From positions 33,857,453 through 33,921,452 of the forward strand of contig OY987306.1 in assembly GCA_963920635.1 (NCBI GenBank): DNA of 64,000 nt, written 5' to 3'. The position numbers and the translations under genes are program-made. Below the pieces are notes generated by a model. It was not told the DNA's origin, did no database searches, and saw nothing but the letters and a program-made list of their open reading frames with translations. Within the stretch, counting starts at the first letter, position 1, and every line of letters starts with the position of its first letter. This stretch comes from Pseudeuparius sepicola (Eukaryota; Arthropoda; Insecta; Coleoptera; Anthribidae). Below are positions 33,586 through 45,722 of this stretch, in pieces.

Positions 33586-34045
33586 CGCACTAGATGAACA
33601 TTGTTAAAAAGTAGCGGCGAATATTGCACATTAGGTGAACATTTTTTAGAAAGTCGCGGCGAATATTTCACATTAGGTGAACATTTTTTAGAAAGTCGCG
33701 GCGAATATTGCACATTAGGCGAAAATTTTTTAGAAAGTAGCGGCGAATATTGCACATTAGATGAACATTTTAAGAAAGTGGCGGCAAATATTAAGTCGCG
33801 TCGAATACACATTAGGTGAACATTTTTCAGAAAGTCGCGGCGAATTTGCGCATTAGGTGAACATTGTTAAAGAGTAACGGCAAATATTGCACATTAGGTG
33901 AACATTTTAGAAAGTAGCAGCGAATATTGCACATTAGATGAAAATTTTTGAAAAGTCGCGGCAAATATTGCACATTAGGTGAACATGTTTAGAAAGTAGC
34001 GGCGAATATTGCGCATTGGGTGAACATTTTTCGAAAGTCGCTGCG
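33586..34045 (+). repeat. 42-bp minisatellite, about 11 units
   Basis: The unit is CACATTAGGTGAACATTTTT followed by AGAAAGTCGCGGCGAATATTG. The period is 41-42 bp except for one irregular unit near 33775-33810. Because 42 is a multiple of three, long frames run through it on both strands, encoding 14-residue repeats; these are by-products. Confidence 0.92.
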
Positions 34046-36517
34046 AACATACCAAGTTCCCTCGTTTTGTTATCATTGTTTGATAAAATTGCAAGTTTGT
34101 ACGATCTATACGACAAAAAAAATATGAAGTGAAATGTTCGATTTAAGACATTCCAGGCCTTAATTTTTAAATCGGGAGACTAAAGGAAACGCCACAAGGA
34201 TTCTGCGGACCCCGAGAAATGCGAAACACGGAGTGCCCCTAACCTGATTACACTGATGATGGGCAACGAAGCGCGAAACGTGGGCCTTTGTAATGGGGTT
34301 GTCCGAGCGAACGATCGCTACCTAATCGCATTTAGCGTTTGATGCTGTATTACTGGGGGGATATCCGCGATTTACAACAGGGGAAAAACTAAATTCAATA
34401 AGCAAAAATAAAAATAGTTTAGACTCCCTCAGATTTTCTCCTGTAACCTGCGTAATATTGAAGCTACATTAAAAAACGATATATCATTGAATTCGCCAGA
34501 AAATTTGCTATCGAGACTATCGTAAAATCATAGAAAATCTTCGCGGTTCAAGAAGAAACTGTCAACTTTATAAGTAAGTTAAAAAAAATCATACGAATTT
34601 TTTGCAGCCAATTACATTTTTTACTGTAACTTTCGTAATATTGATGGCACATTAAAAACCGATACACCGTTAGATTCTCCAGAAAATTTGCTATCGACTG
34701 AAGAAATGTTCATGAGAATTCCTAGTGGCTTTCAAATAAAAATCACGACTTAAATAGTAAGTACGTAAAAAAATCAAACTTTAACTGAAATATTTTCGAA
34801 ACCCCACGTTCCCCCAATCAAATAATCTACCTACAACATACAGAATTCCCTCCCTAACGAACTAGCGAAAAGCAAGAAATTATTCCTCCCCAAAAAGGGA
34901 AGGGAGACCTACAAAAGAACCGGAACAAACCAACCAAATAAAAACTGATCAGCAATTTAAATTGGTGGGGCCCATTTTAATAATTCCCTTGCGCTCCTTT
35001 TTGTTTTTTGGATCATTAGAGAGCTCGGCCAGTCAATTTGGCGTAAGGGAAAAGATAAAAATGGGGTTTGGGGGTAATTTCTTCGCTTCAAAAGTCGAGG
35101 AGTCGGTATAGAATTTGCTAGAACGAATTTTAAAACGATTATTGTTCGCTTTCGGATTTGTTTACAGTTATTCTGGAACACCCAGTGTACAGGGTTAGTC
35201 ACATTACATTCTACCCCACCTTAACTTTGTTTTTAATTTTGGAAAAAAATGTAAACATGAAATAATTGTATAACTCACAATTTTCTTGAAACTTCAGGTA
35301 TGTATTCAGAAAAACAAATGTAAGTATTTGTTTTTTAGACGGAACTCCCTGTATATTTCTCGATTTTCGAAATCTACGCATTTTTCTGGTATGTTATATG
35401 TTTGCTTTAGTAGTTTGCACAAATTCGTGCATCGTGCGACACCACCTTGTCTTATTGCCACACTCGGCCTTCGGCCTCGCCAAACCTTTATAACTATAAG
35501 AGTGGCTTCATAAGTCTGCAATATGGAATCTGTAATAGTAATAACCGTAGTAGTAGTAAAATAGTAATATCTAGTAGTAGTTTAATAGCAGTATAGTGTA
35601 ATCTTTATAGTGATAATTTGCAAGTGATAAAAATAAACTGATCATTTTCCGCTTGCCTCTCCAACACTATACGGCAATATTCTCGCCTTCTATAATTATT
35701 ATTTTCATACAGTTTTTTTAACTACGATAACGATATGGTCTAAACTTTGGAGCTCCATGATATTTGCAAATATCCCGATGCATCTGTAATAGAATGTCTC
35801 GGATTTTCCACGAAGTATGGATAAGACTGCTTCCTGCATATTCTCAGTTAAAACATGTCGTGGTTTATTTCTCTTTATTATAATAAAAAGATTCATAGTT
35901 AGTTACGAAAAAAAAAAACAGTTTTTCTTTTAAACAATTACTTGATGGTCTAACCTAACAGGATGCATCTACCTAATGCCACTACAATTTATTTACGCCA
36001 CATTAGTTTTCATTGTGGTTTGTTATAATTTACCAAATGAATCCTACCCTCTCCCTTCGTTGTTTTGATCAGATAACTATATCTAATCGCATAATCTATT
36101 GTAAGCAATCAAATGATGCACCTGCATATTTATTTCGTTTGGATTTTTTTCTAGGATTCTATAAACAAGAAGCTACCTAATTAGTCCAATCCGAACAATA
36201 CATCATTAACAATATAGTCGTGAATAAACATTGGCTTTCTTTGCCGTTTGTGCCTAGCCGCGCCTTTCGCCCCCCTAGTTAGAAATTCGGATTTCATCCC
36301 CACGCCGATTTATTATTCAAATTCTATTTGCACCCCAAACTGTCTGGGAACCCTGTTACAAAAACAAAACCTGACCCAACTGCAGAAAAGCCAAACTTCG
36401 TTTTCTGGGCGTCGTATCCTGAGGATAACGAACTATACAGGAGGGGGTGGGGAAAAGGACGCGGTTAATTTCATTACAAAATTGTATCGGTATTTGTGTG
36501 CAACTTTTGTTAGTAGA
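34046..36517. other. Non-coding region
   Basis: It holds a GC-richer stretch at 34185-34385 (ATGGGCAACGAAGCGCGAAA), two units of the AATATTGAAGCTAC repeat at 34425-34800, a solitary mariner-like end (CAGTGTACAGGGTTAGTCAC, reverse context) near 35180, a TAG trinucleotide-rich run at 35540-35590 and a CGGCCTTCGGCC palindrome near 35466. No gene was recognised. Confidence 0.5.
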
Positions 36518-37868
36518 TAGGGGAATCTGGGTAACAGTGAGACATTGTAAATATCCCTCCTCCTATAAATAGCTCATGGATGGCGCACAATGGCAAGACC
36601 CAAGGTCAGCCTTCTCCATTACTTTCACAGTTGCCGCCCATTCAGTTTGGAAGTTGTGATGTTGCTGTGAAGATTGCACGCCAATTCTACTTTTTACAAG
36701 CTTTTATTTAACTTGCAATGTATGTATGTTTGGGCATAGAAGAATCTGTAGTGATTCTTCTATGGTTTGGGTCAAATCTTGCAAACTGACTAAGAACCAC
36801 TTCCTGACATCCGATTGAGCTGAAGTTTTGCATACAGCTTTAGTTCTGGTGACAATACAATATACAATACTCAATATTGTAATTCTTTCAAAATGGCCAT
36901 TGCCACAAGATGGCGGATGATGTATTTTTTGTCAACCCCTTAATATGGGTATCAAATAAAAGGTCTTGAAGAATAGAAAACGATAGAGTTAGTGACATCA
37001 CGCTAAATCAATATGGCCGCATGGCCGCCGCTCCAAGATGGCGGATAATGTATTTTTTGTAAATCCCCTTAATATGGGTATCAAATGAAAGGGCTTGAAG
37101 AGTAGAGAACGATAAAGTTAGTGACATCACACTAAATTCAATATGGCATTCACATTTTCTTTTGCCTTAATATGGGCAATAAATGAAAGGGCTTGAAGAG
37201 TAGAACTAAAAAGTTGAAAATAAAATTATTAATAAAAACAATATTTTTAAAAACAAGCTTTTATTTACCTAAATAATCTAAAAAGAAGAAAATAATCAAA
37301 AAATTTAAACCAAACTTATAATATACCCATAATTTTGTTAAGTACATTATAAAATTGTATATGATATAAAAGCTTGTCGCGAGAATATTATATATACCTT
37401 GAAAGTAATTCTAACTAGAAAATATATTTTTCCATAAAAGAAATTTACACACGAAAATCTCGCGACAAGCTTTTATATCATATACAATTTTCTAATGTAA
37501 CAAAATTATGAGTTTGCTTTGGTTTAAATTTTGTGATTATTTTCTTCTTTTTTGAGCATTTAGGTAAATAAAAGCTTGTTTTTAAAAATATTTTTTTTAT
37601 TAATAATTTTATTAAATGGTATAGATTTAGATTGAGCTTCTGCAGGAACTGTCAGAAAACTGTGACGGGTTTTTTATTAAATAAGTGCTGTATCCTAGAG
37701 TGTTGAACGGTGTTTGGTACAGTTAAAATCCAATAATAATATTTGAGATTAGTATTGTTATCGTTATCATGTTTTCATTTCGCAGTACCATGGGTAGAGT
37801 GAGACAATTTCAACAGGGGAACAGTGAGACCCATTACTACCCATAGGTATGTCTCACTTTTCCCCATA
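36518..37868. mobile_element. Possible pogo-like element enclosing a fold-back repeat
   Basis: The left end TAGGGGAATCTGGGTAACAG and the right region AGACCCATTACTACCC...TCTCACTTTTCCCCATA resemble the ends of the pogo-like element at 52433-53637 (GGGGAAAGTGAC). The exact right boundary is uncertain and the gtgagac phrase recurs at 37796 and 38070. No transposase was found. The centre is occupied by the tandem-core fold-back family. Confidence 0.4.
36700..37640 (+). repeat. Fold-back repeat with AAGATGGCGG tandem core (copy 1)
   Basis: Three diverged units of about 115 bp (from 36890: AAGATGGCGGATGATG, ATATGGGTATCAAATAAAAG, TTAGTGACATCACGCTAAAT) are followed by an inverted pair at 37245-37610 whose tips read AAACAAGCTTTTATTTA and whose inner arms read TATAAAAGCTTGTCGCGAGA. 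The same architecture recurs at 59740-60420 and 63470-64000. Confidence 0.7.
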
Positions 37869-40215
37869 TAATAGATAAATATTGCTTACCTACATAATTT
37901 GTAGATATACTTACAATGTGCTAAAAATTAAAAGGTTTTCAATTTAGTTTCAGATATAAACCCATAAAATTGCATTCATTTTGTGTATAATTATCTCTTC
38001 AACTAAAAGTAAACAGGTAGGTACTTTCATATTATAGTATCTCAGCGTTCCCCATGCCTGGGTAACAGTGAGATAAATAATGTCAAGTGTAGTTTCAATT
38101 TACTTTAGACTTTTAGAAGACAATAGTATGACTATGCTGTTTTTCACATAGGTTTGGGAATCATTTGGAAACAAAGTGCTAAAAAATAATTTTAAAAATT
38201 CCTTAAATTTCTAATTATTGTAAAAAAGGTGTATCACCACTATTCGGTGCATATACGCTTACTGTGTGAAAGTTGATCATGAGAATCGAGAAAACGGTTA
38301 AATTTCATCAGTTCGTACAAAAGATCGATTCAGACAACTCGGATGATGGATGACTTAAACTACCACAGAAAGAAACCGGCAAAACCGCAACCGCGACCAA
38401 TCTACGTTAAACATGCCATTTATTCCTAGTTTATCTGATGATTTTTTAACACGCCTGTCAATGATTTTAGAGGCCGCACGCGTTGTTAGCAAGATACTAT
38501 GTATATTATAAATTTCAACCGACAAAAAATTGCACCATAGCTGCGGCACAAGATATATTGTATTGTTCATAGAGATATGAAACTAAAACACTTTTAAGGG
38601 ACCATCTGTAACAGGTGATAGATCTTCAAAAAGTAATTGCATTGTATCTTTTTAAGGCCTTATAAAAAAGTTACAGGGTGTTAAAGTTTTAAAAAATATG
38701 TGAACTTTATGGAATATTTACCAAACTAGTTGAGATATTTAATTCAAATTTGGTACACGTTATAATAGCATGGGTTAACATAAAACCTTTTAATATCAAA
38801 CACCTTGAACAACCAGTGGCGTAGAAGTAGGTAATTTGTACAATTATTGTTTTTAGTTAAAGAAAATTAATCACATTGTATAGTAATAAAATGTATCGAT
38901 CTTTTATGTAGATTTTAATTGTAAACAAAAATGTCCTCTTGACAATTTGTTGTATATGTGTCGTGGTTTCAGAGAGAGTGCGTCGGCGCGCGCCGAATGT
39001 CAGGCATGGGCGAAAATAGCGTATTACGTAAACACGGCAAAAATCTTTCAAAATTACGGTTTTTCCGCGGGTTTTTTTATAAACAGAAAATCATAAGGGG
39101 GTTACTTGGGTCCACTGTTAAAGTTTTTCTTGTCATTTTTTGAGGTTACAATTGGGAAAATTGTCAAAAAGCACCTACAATTGTTAAAAAAAATTGCCAT
39201 CTTATGTAGTTTTCTTCAATGTTATTGACCATAAAACATAAAAAAGTTTGTGATACAATTTGACCGTAGGTACGTTCAAAGTTGGCTTTAAAACATTTGT
39301 CCCAAATTACCTCAACCCATACATAGCCCTATTTAAGGTACGTTCACAGAAAAAATAGTTCCACAACATAATATTATAATCTTCCAAATATCCATTATCT
39401 AATAGTGGACCTCAATATTAATGCATTTAGAAAATATTAGGCTTAAAAGATGGAGCCATTTGACAGCTGTCATTAAGGAGCCTTCTGTTCTGAATGTATT
39501 TTCTGTGGACTGTAGCACGTTGTATAATAATTCGAAAATAGTATATTACATAGCGAGAGTTGTAAACAGCTTATTACGTATGAGTGTGTGATAAGCTTAC
39601 AGCTCGAGTTTTGTATTATAATTTTTCTTCGACGAAAGAAAAACTATTATAATAGATAAACTATACTCAAGGCCTACTATAAAGACTTAGTTGCTATGGT
39701 GACGCGGATGCCGCGCTATAACAAGGCACCCGTGATAATTGCGTTTTAATTAAGAACAGATACGTAATTTTTTTTATTACGTGTCACTCATTGCCTGTCA
39801 GTGTTCGTAACAATGGACTTACTTATAACCTAAGTAAGAGTAGAAAAATAAAATAAACATCTGTTCAGAGTATCCGGGCAAAAGGCAAACTGCGTATATA
39901 CCATAGAGTTGCGGGGTATGGCAAGATCGATACAGCAGACGTGACTATTTTTGTCCGGATGCAGCAGGATAATTGTCCAATGCTGGGGCCACTGCTCCCC
40001 CAGGATGCGTAGCTATTCGACGATTCAAACACATGACAAAAAAGAACTAACCCCAGACTTTTATTCTGTTATTTTCACACGAAACCACCAGCAATTACCT
40101 TGATAACCATAGATGAAATGAGAGTGGACAAAGCGTTGGAGACTCTGGAGACTACCTCGCAGAGAGATAACCATATAGGTAATCTTTTTCAATATGCTGA
40201 AAATGATAGTTTTTA
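37869..40215. other. Non-coding region
   Basis: AT-rich DNA. A near-palindromic stretch (GCGAGAGTTGTAAACAGC against GATAAGCTTACAGCTCGAG) lies at 39555-39625. A CpG-rich spot GTGCGTCGGCGCGCGCCG lies at 38978-38995. Small frames show no recognisable protein. Confidence 0.5.
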
Positions 40216-40839
40216 TAGGGCGAGTTTTTTTTTGATGATGAGTCATGGCTAACTAGATATTTAGAAAAAAAAACGAAAATTTGGCAATTTATTCTAATCC
40301 ATCTAGCTTCGTTGTTTCAAATTTTAGATAAAAAGTGTAAATACCAAAATTGGAGGGAATTGTGTCCCCAATGCGGCTATGATGTTCTAATTTTCGTGAC
40401 AGCTGCCACTTTCGAGATATGACACAAACTTGTATTTTTTTAAAGTGGAAACCATAGTTATTTCTGCTATTTTTCTGAACAACCATATCGGGTATTATAT
40501 CGTTGGAAAGTTCTAAGAATGCCTGATTTTTTGAGACCATGGCCAACTATGCTTTCCAACACAAGATTGTGTTATATCTCGAAAATGATAACAGCATTGG
40601 GGACACAAATCCCTCCAACTTTGGTATTTACAGTTTTTATCTAAAATCAGAAACAACGAAGCTACACGGATTAGAATAAACCGCTAACATTTCGTTTTTT
40701 CGAAATATCTAGTAAGCCATGCCTTTTTTCAAAAATCCACAAGGCGCATTAAATTGGGCCCACAAAACTGCAATCCTTTCCCCACTTAACTTTTCTTCTA
40801 TCGGGATCGCGAGATCCCCGATTAAAAAAACTCACCCTG
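40216..40839. mobile_element. Mariner-type fold-back element, 0.6 kb
   Basis: Ends (T/C)AGGGYGAGTTTTTTT with TA flanks (40214-40215, 40840-40841). Inverted arms of about 250 bp share TCTAGTTAGCCATG-like and TTTACACTTTTTATCT-like phrases with small differences. It is related in its end sequence to 29429-30815. No coding remnant was found. Confidence 0.7.
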
Positions 40840-41668
40840 TATGTTTAAAAATAAACAACCTCTATATTATAACATTAACTTAACTTAACTTGTTAGTTAT
40901 TCGCTTTTTTAATCATTCATTATTATATACCTAAGTATATAAGTATTCATATTCATTCCAATGGTTCCTATACCCACACTATAATATAGCTATAGTGAAT
41001 CAACGATGAAGATGTAATGCAATTGAGTTTTATTTTGCCTTAGTGTTTAAATTGACACGTGCCTATAGAATAGGTTGTGGGAATATATCCTTGATTAAAA
41101 TAAAATTATGTATAGGTTATTTCAAGAGAATCAATAAGTATGAAGGGGTGGTAATACCTATTTACGGGGTGTTCAGATTTGCTCCGGAAGCTTGTTTTTA
41201 AAAAAGGTTTTTATTTATTATTTTAGATATTAAATTGTGGGAAACTGATTATTGCGCTTTTGCAGTATGAAGTAGCGAAGTATGAAATATTTTCTGTGTA
41301 ATAAAACATTGTACAGATGATCTTAAAAATGCTTGATATAAGTCATAAACCGATCTGAAACCTATAATTTGGCCGACTATAAAACGAGGCTTTATAGCTA
41401 GAAATTCCAGAAACCCACGGCCATAAAATGTTGGAAATTGTTCGTTCTGAGCAATCAGAAAAAGTTGCACGATATGTAATTTCAGCTTGATTATGATTGC
41501 GCCTATATTGTAGGTATTGTTTTTATTTGGCCTGTGTGTTTGGTGGGCGGGGCTACACACAACATTGTTGTTAAAGGCAATAAAGAAATACATTTGTAAA
41601 TGCAATGCAACTGGCGTTAGCGTTTTTTTTAATTTATAATATATACACGTGAATATTAAATGGATATA

Positions 41669-42352
41669 CAGGGTGAGTCACATCTAAAAGCAGAGCCGAA
41701 AACACAAGGTAGAATTCGCTAAAATAAGCACCTATGTTTAATAAACATTAGCTCAAAAACGCTTGGTTCTCCATATACAGAGTGTTGAAACTTTTCCAAA
41801 TATTTTTTAATTTTTTTCTAGCCCGTTTAGGAATTATTTTATACATATTATGGGTTGTCATTTTGTGCAATAATTTGGCCCTGTTCAGATGAGCAGCGGC
41901 GTAGATACAAATAATTTTATTTAAAATGCCAGCATAATCACCTTGACACTAGTTTAAAAAATCCGAAATTACTAAGAAACTGTACCAGAAATAAAAAAAA
42001 TACCAAGAGGCACTTTTTGTTCCAAATTAAATGGGCTATCCACAGGGCCGTACTACTTTTTTTCTACAATTATTTACAGTAACTATTTGTACCTACGCCG
42101 CTGATGATCGGAACGGGGTCAAATTATTCCACAAAATGGCAACCGTCCAGTGTATAATGTGTACCAAATTTGGTTGGAATTCCTAAATGGGATCGAAAGA
42201 AATTAAAAAAATATGTTATTTTTGGAAAATTTTCAACACGCTGTATATGGAGAACCAAGCTTTTTTGGGCTAATGTTTATTAAGCATATGTGCTTATTTT
42301 AGCGAGTTCTACCTTGTGTTTTCGGCTCTGACTTTAGATGTGACTCACCCTG
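41669..42352. mobile_element. 684-bp mariner-type fold-back element
   Basis: Ends CAGGGTGAGTCACATCTAAA, flanked by TA (41667-41668, 42353-42354). Arms of about 290 bp are inverted copies (AACACAAGGTAGAATTCGCT in one, AGCGAGTTCTACCTTGTGTT in the other). Confidence 0.8.
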
Positions 42353-42354
42353 TA

Positions 42355-43357
42355 TACATAGAACATACAAAAATGCGTCTGAAGTTTTCAAATAAATCTT
42401 CAATGAATATTTGTGGAACATACATTCAACATATTCGTGAATATTTATAATACGTGAAATAGTACCTTCAAAAGGCGAACACCTGAATGTTGCCTGAATG
42501 TTCAGATAATGTTTCTACAGTTTTTATGAATATTCCTACAATATGCATGTTCTATGAAAAAATATTATCAGAATATTCCGCCAATGTAATTTTGCTAATG
42601 GGAGGTAACATCAAAGGTGCATGTTTACTTTTAAAACCCCAATTTTTCTTTAATATTCAAAGCGACGCCCGAACAAAAACTACATAGCACCCTATCACCC
42701 TGTATATGTTAGATAACAAGCAAGTTGATGCCTCACGATCCTTTCATTTATATCGTCCAAAGGCATGAAGATGCTAGATACCTACTCATCGGAAAATATA
42801 ATCCATCATAGGAAAGGATATAATAGAAATACCTGTGCTTTTAAGGCACGTGAAAAAAATAATCAATGCCCGTATTCATGGTTAAAAACAAACAAAGGGT
42901 TTAAAAATCCACATTGTGGATACCTCACGATTTTCTGCGGCTGTCAATGGTGATGATAGGACGGTTTCTGATATTAGTGGCACATCTTTGAAACCGATAT
43001 TCTAATATATTCTAAAGTCACTTGAAACAGCACAAAAAACTCTATAATTGGCGTCACAAAAAGAATATAGGACATGAGCGTCACGCAGTTTTCAAAAATA
43101 TATATACATATTCTACAAGCAACATAATATTTCCCTTTTAAGGTTTTTTTAAGGTTGTCGTCAAACACAACGTAAAAGGTAATGCACCATGTAATAAGTA
43201 TTGTCAAAAGGTCTCTAAAAAGCCATATCGATTACAACTATTTACGCAAGTATATCCTAAGATCTGTGAAATTATGGCACGGCTATCCACCGCATTTCGC
43301 TGCATAAGTGGCCAGCCGTCGAACAGTGTAACCCATGCAAGTATTGGTGATATTATA
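42355..43357. other. Non-coding region
   Basis: Contains short inverted phrases around GAATATTYGTGAATATT at 42395-42540 and no recognisable gene. The TA at 43356-43357 is the left target of the Tc1 element. Confidence 0.5.
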
Positions 43358-44924
43358 CACTGGCGAGCAAAAAATTTAGGTCACTTAGGAAATTGCAAAT
43401 AATTTTAGAAAAAAAATATTTAGGGTATCTTTGGTCTAGTAGGCGGTTAATCATTTGTTTGCCGAGACATGCTATCTGTCATATTTGATATCTGTCACTT
43501 ATTGCTACCGTGTTTACGTCTTCTATGAAATAACGCGTATTCGGCTTAATTAAAAATTCATACTTTGTTGAGTAATTTTCAGTTTAGTGTTAAATTCCAT
43601 CTGTACAACCTATCAGTCGTTCGGTGTATTGTTTGTGAAATTCATTTTAACAAGTCATAATGCCTCTAGATCCTGTTACTGTGGCAAGAATTGTAGCAAT
43701 GATACAAGATGGTCGAGGACAACGTGAAACTGCAAGAATTGTTGGTAAGAGCCTTTGTGCTGTTCAAAATGTGTATCGGCGCTATCAGGAGACTGGCCTG
43801 ATAACCAGAAAGCCAGGATCCGGGAGAAAAAAAGTCACCACTCCAAGAGATGACCGTTTTTTGGTGTTCACAAGTTTACGGAATAGAACAGCTTCTGCGG
43901 TTTCGTTGCGAAATCACCTTCACGAGGTGAGAAATGTTAATGTTAGCGAATGGACCGTCAGAAGAAGACTTCGTGCCACCGGATTATCTTGTAGAAGGAT
44001 GGCTACAGGACCACCGTTGCAACGTCGACATCGAGTTGCAAGATTAGCTTTTGCCAGAAATCACTTGGCATGGAACAATAATGACTGGAGCAAGGTACTG
44101 TTTTCAGATGAGTCCCGTTTTTGCCTCACTGGGTCAGACGGACGTCGGCGAGTATGGAGAAGACCCGGAGAAAGATATGCCCCAGTTTGTATTGACGAGC
44201 GACTTCCATTTGGTGGTGGGTCAGTTATGGTTTGGGCAGGAGTCACTTCACAAGCACGCACGGAGTTAGTTTTTGTACAGAATGGGTCCCTGACAGCACA
44301 CAGGTATATCACGGAAATTCTGGAAGATCATGTTATGCCTTTCATGATCACTATGGATGATCATGGCATTTTTATGCAAGATAATGCTAGACCCCACGCA
44401 GCCAATGTTGTCAGAGAGTATTTAGATGAGATAGGAATCAGGCGGTTTGATTGTCCAGACATGAATCCCATCGAACACGTCTAGGATAAGTTAGGACGAC
44501 GTATCCGAAGCCATACACCAGCTCCAAGGACTGCCCAGGAGCTGAGAGAGTTGCTATTGCAGGAGTGGAATAACATCGACCAGAATGCAATCCTTAATTT
44601 AATTGAAAGTATGCCTCGCCGACTTCAAGCAGTCATTAACGCAAGAGGGGGGAATACACGTTACTAATAATCATTTTTTTCCAATAATGTTAAGTTTCAC
44701 TTATTTCTTTACTTCAAATAACATTCACTTCAAGGCAAATTTTGTTACTTTTTTAGAATAAATCATGAAAACTAAAATAAAGCGCTTCAATTCAATATTG
44801 CATACTAAATTTAGCTTATAAAATACACTAGGATAATTTACATTATGCAAATATAAGAATGAAACCGAAAATTAAAAAAATATATCACAATTTCAAGATG
44901 ACCTAAATTTTTTGCTCGCCAGTG
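43358..44924 (+). mobile_element. Near-complete Tc1-like element
   Basis: 1567 bp with inverted ends CACTGGCGAGCAAAAAATTT (continuing AGGTCA), flanked by TA (43356-43357 and 44925-44926). The single gene, 43660-44667, is centred in the element. Size, ends and duplication are all typical of Tc1. It has no nested insert. Confidence 0.95.
43660..44667 (+). pseudogene. Tc1-like DDE transposase with one in-frame stop
   Basis: 335 codons in one frame. The N-terminal paired-like helix-turn-helix region is at about residues 1-110 (VARIVAMIQDGRGQRETARI near the start, then an ITRKPGSGRKK linker). The catalytic core shows FSDESRF (first Asp), FMQDNARPH (second Asp) and DMNPIEHV (the Glu, 34 residues later), so it is a DD34E protein. 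Codon 275, directly after EHV where family members have Trp, is TAG (44482-44484). The frame continues cleanly to TAA at 44665. A single G-to-A change explains the stop, so the copy is young but probably inactive unless read through. Confidence 0.93.
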
Positions 44925-45069
44925 TATTAGGCGATCATGCATGCAGTCACTTGTTTTTACTACAATATCTATCGTCTCTGTCTCCTTCATCTCTTTTTAC
45001 TACTAATACCTGTTCTAGAGCTACCCTGGTAAAATATAAATGAAATCACTAAATTTGACAGTTCCCCTT

Positions 45070-45425
45070 ATCTTATTTTATTGTACTCGACGGCATTCTT
45101 CGTCGAACGCGATCGCGTTTGAAGGAGTGACAATTCCACGTCGCCGGCAAATCCACTTGACGCCACGTGGCCGCCGCCATCTTGATTCCGCGGCCAACTC
45201 GACCCAATAACACGACACGTGCCGACGGAAGCGGCGAATTAACCGACACAGAAGGCGACGGCGACCGTGTTTTGTTTCCGCCGGAGCTGGCGCTTTATTG
45301 TCGCATAATCGCGGCGGTCTTCGGCGCATTGTCGTTGTGCAAGGCTAACGTGACGTGCGGGGATGGACGCTGCGCAACGTGGGATTATGCGAAAATGATT
45401 TCGAGTTGATCGAGGTTAAAGTTTT
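45070..45425. other. GC-rich, CpG-rich island
   Basis: Dense CpG in AT-rich surroundings, with a YY1/Pho-like GCCGCCATCTTG at about 45169-45180. Open frames on both strands lack an ATG in a good context, and composition alone can produce them. It is possibly a promoter island. Confidence 0.35.
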
Positions 45426-45440
45426 GGAAGTGTAGAAGAT

Positions 45441-45714
45441 TGAATTCGCACATTTACATCAGCCATAACCCGCTGGAACGTTGCGGGGGTGTTTTTTAGC
45501 CCGAACGGCATACCTGTATACTCATAATGACCGTTTTCTGTATTGAAAGCGTTTTTTTCAATAACTTCATCTGCCATAGGTTCATTGGTGGAAGCCTGAA
45601 GCCAAATCTAGTGTGGTAAAATACTGGCATTTTCTTCCTAACTTATCTAATAATTCATTAATATTTGGTAAAGCAAGGTATAAATCTCCTATGAACTTCA
45701 GGGTATCTATATTA
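45441..45714 (-). pseudogene. Ty3/gypsy reverse-transcriptase fragment, downstream part
   Basis: On the reverse strand, [12 protein letters not shown] and [13 protein letters not shown] are followed, in another frame, by [16 protein letters not shown], the classical gypsy RT blocks. A frameshift or small deletion separates them, and the block between the entry to RT and LPNINELL is shortened. The fragment is separated from its upstream half (47135-47345) by an inserted element. Confidence 0.8.
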
Positions 45715-45722
45715 TTTAGAAT

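Noticed and set aside
33570..33819. Frames with 14-residue repeats on both strands
   Set aside because: By-product of the 42-bp tandem repeat; no start context or splice partner.
33586..34045. A CRISPR-like repeat array
   Set aside because: Units are contiguous with no unique spacers, and the sequence is eukaryotic.
43380..43395. TTTAGGTCA in the Tc1 ends as a relative of the intronic TTAGGTCAYGTTGCCAA motif
   Set aside because: Only nine bases are shared and the following GTTGCCAA is absent; probably coincidence.
45167..45409. An 80-codon forward frame in the CpG-rich island
   Set aside because: No ATG start and composition alone explains it.
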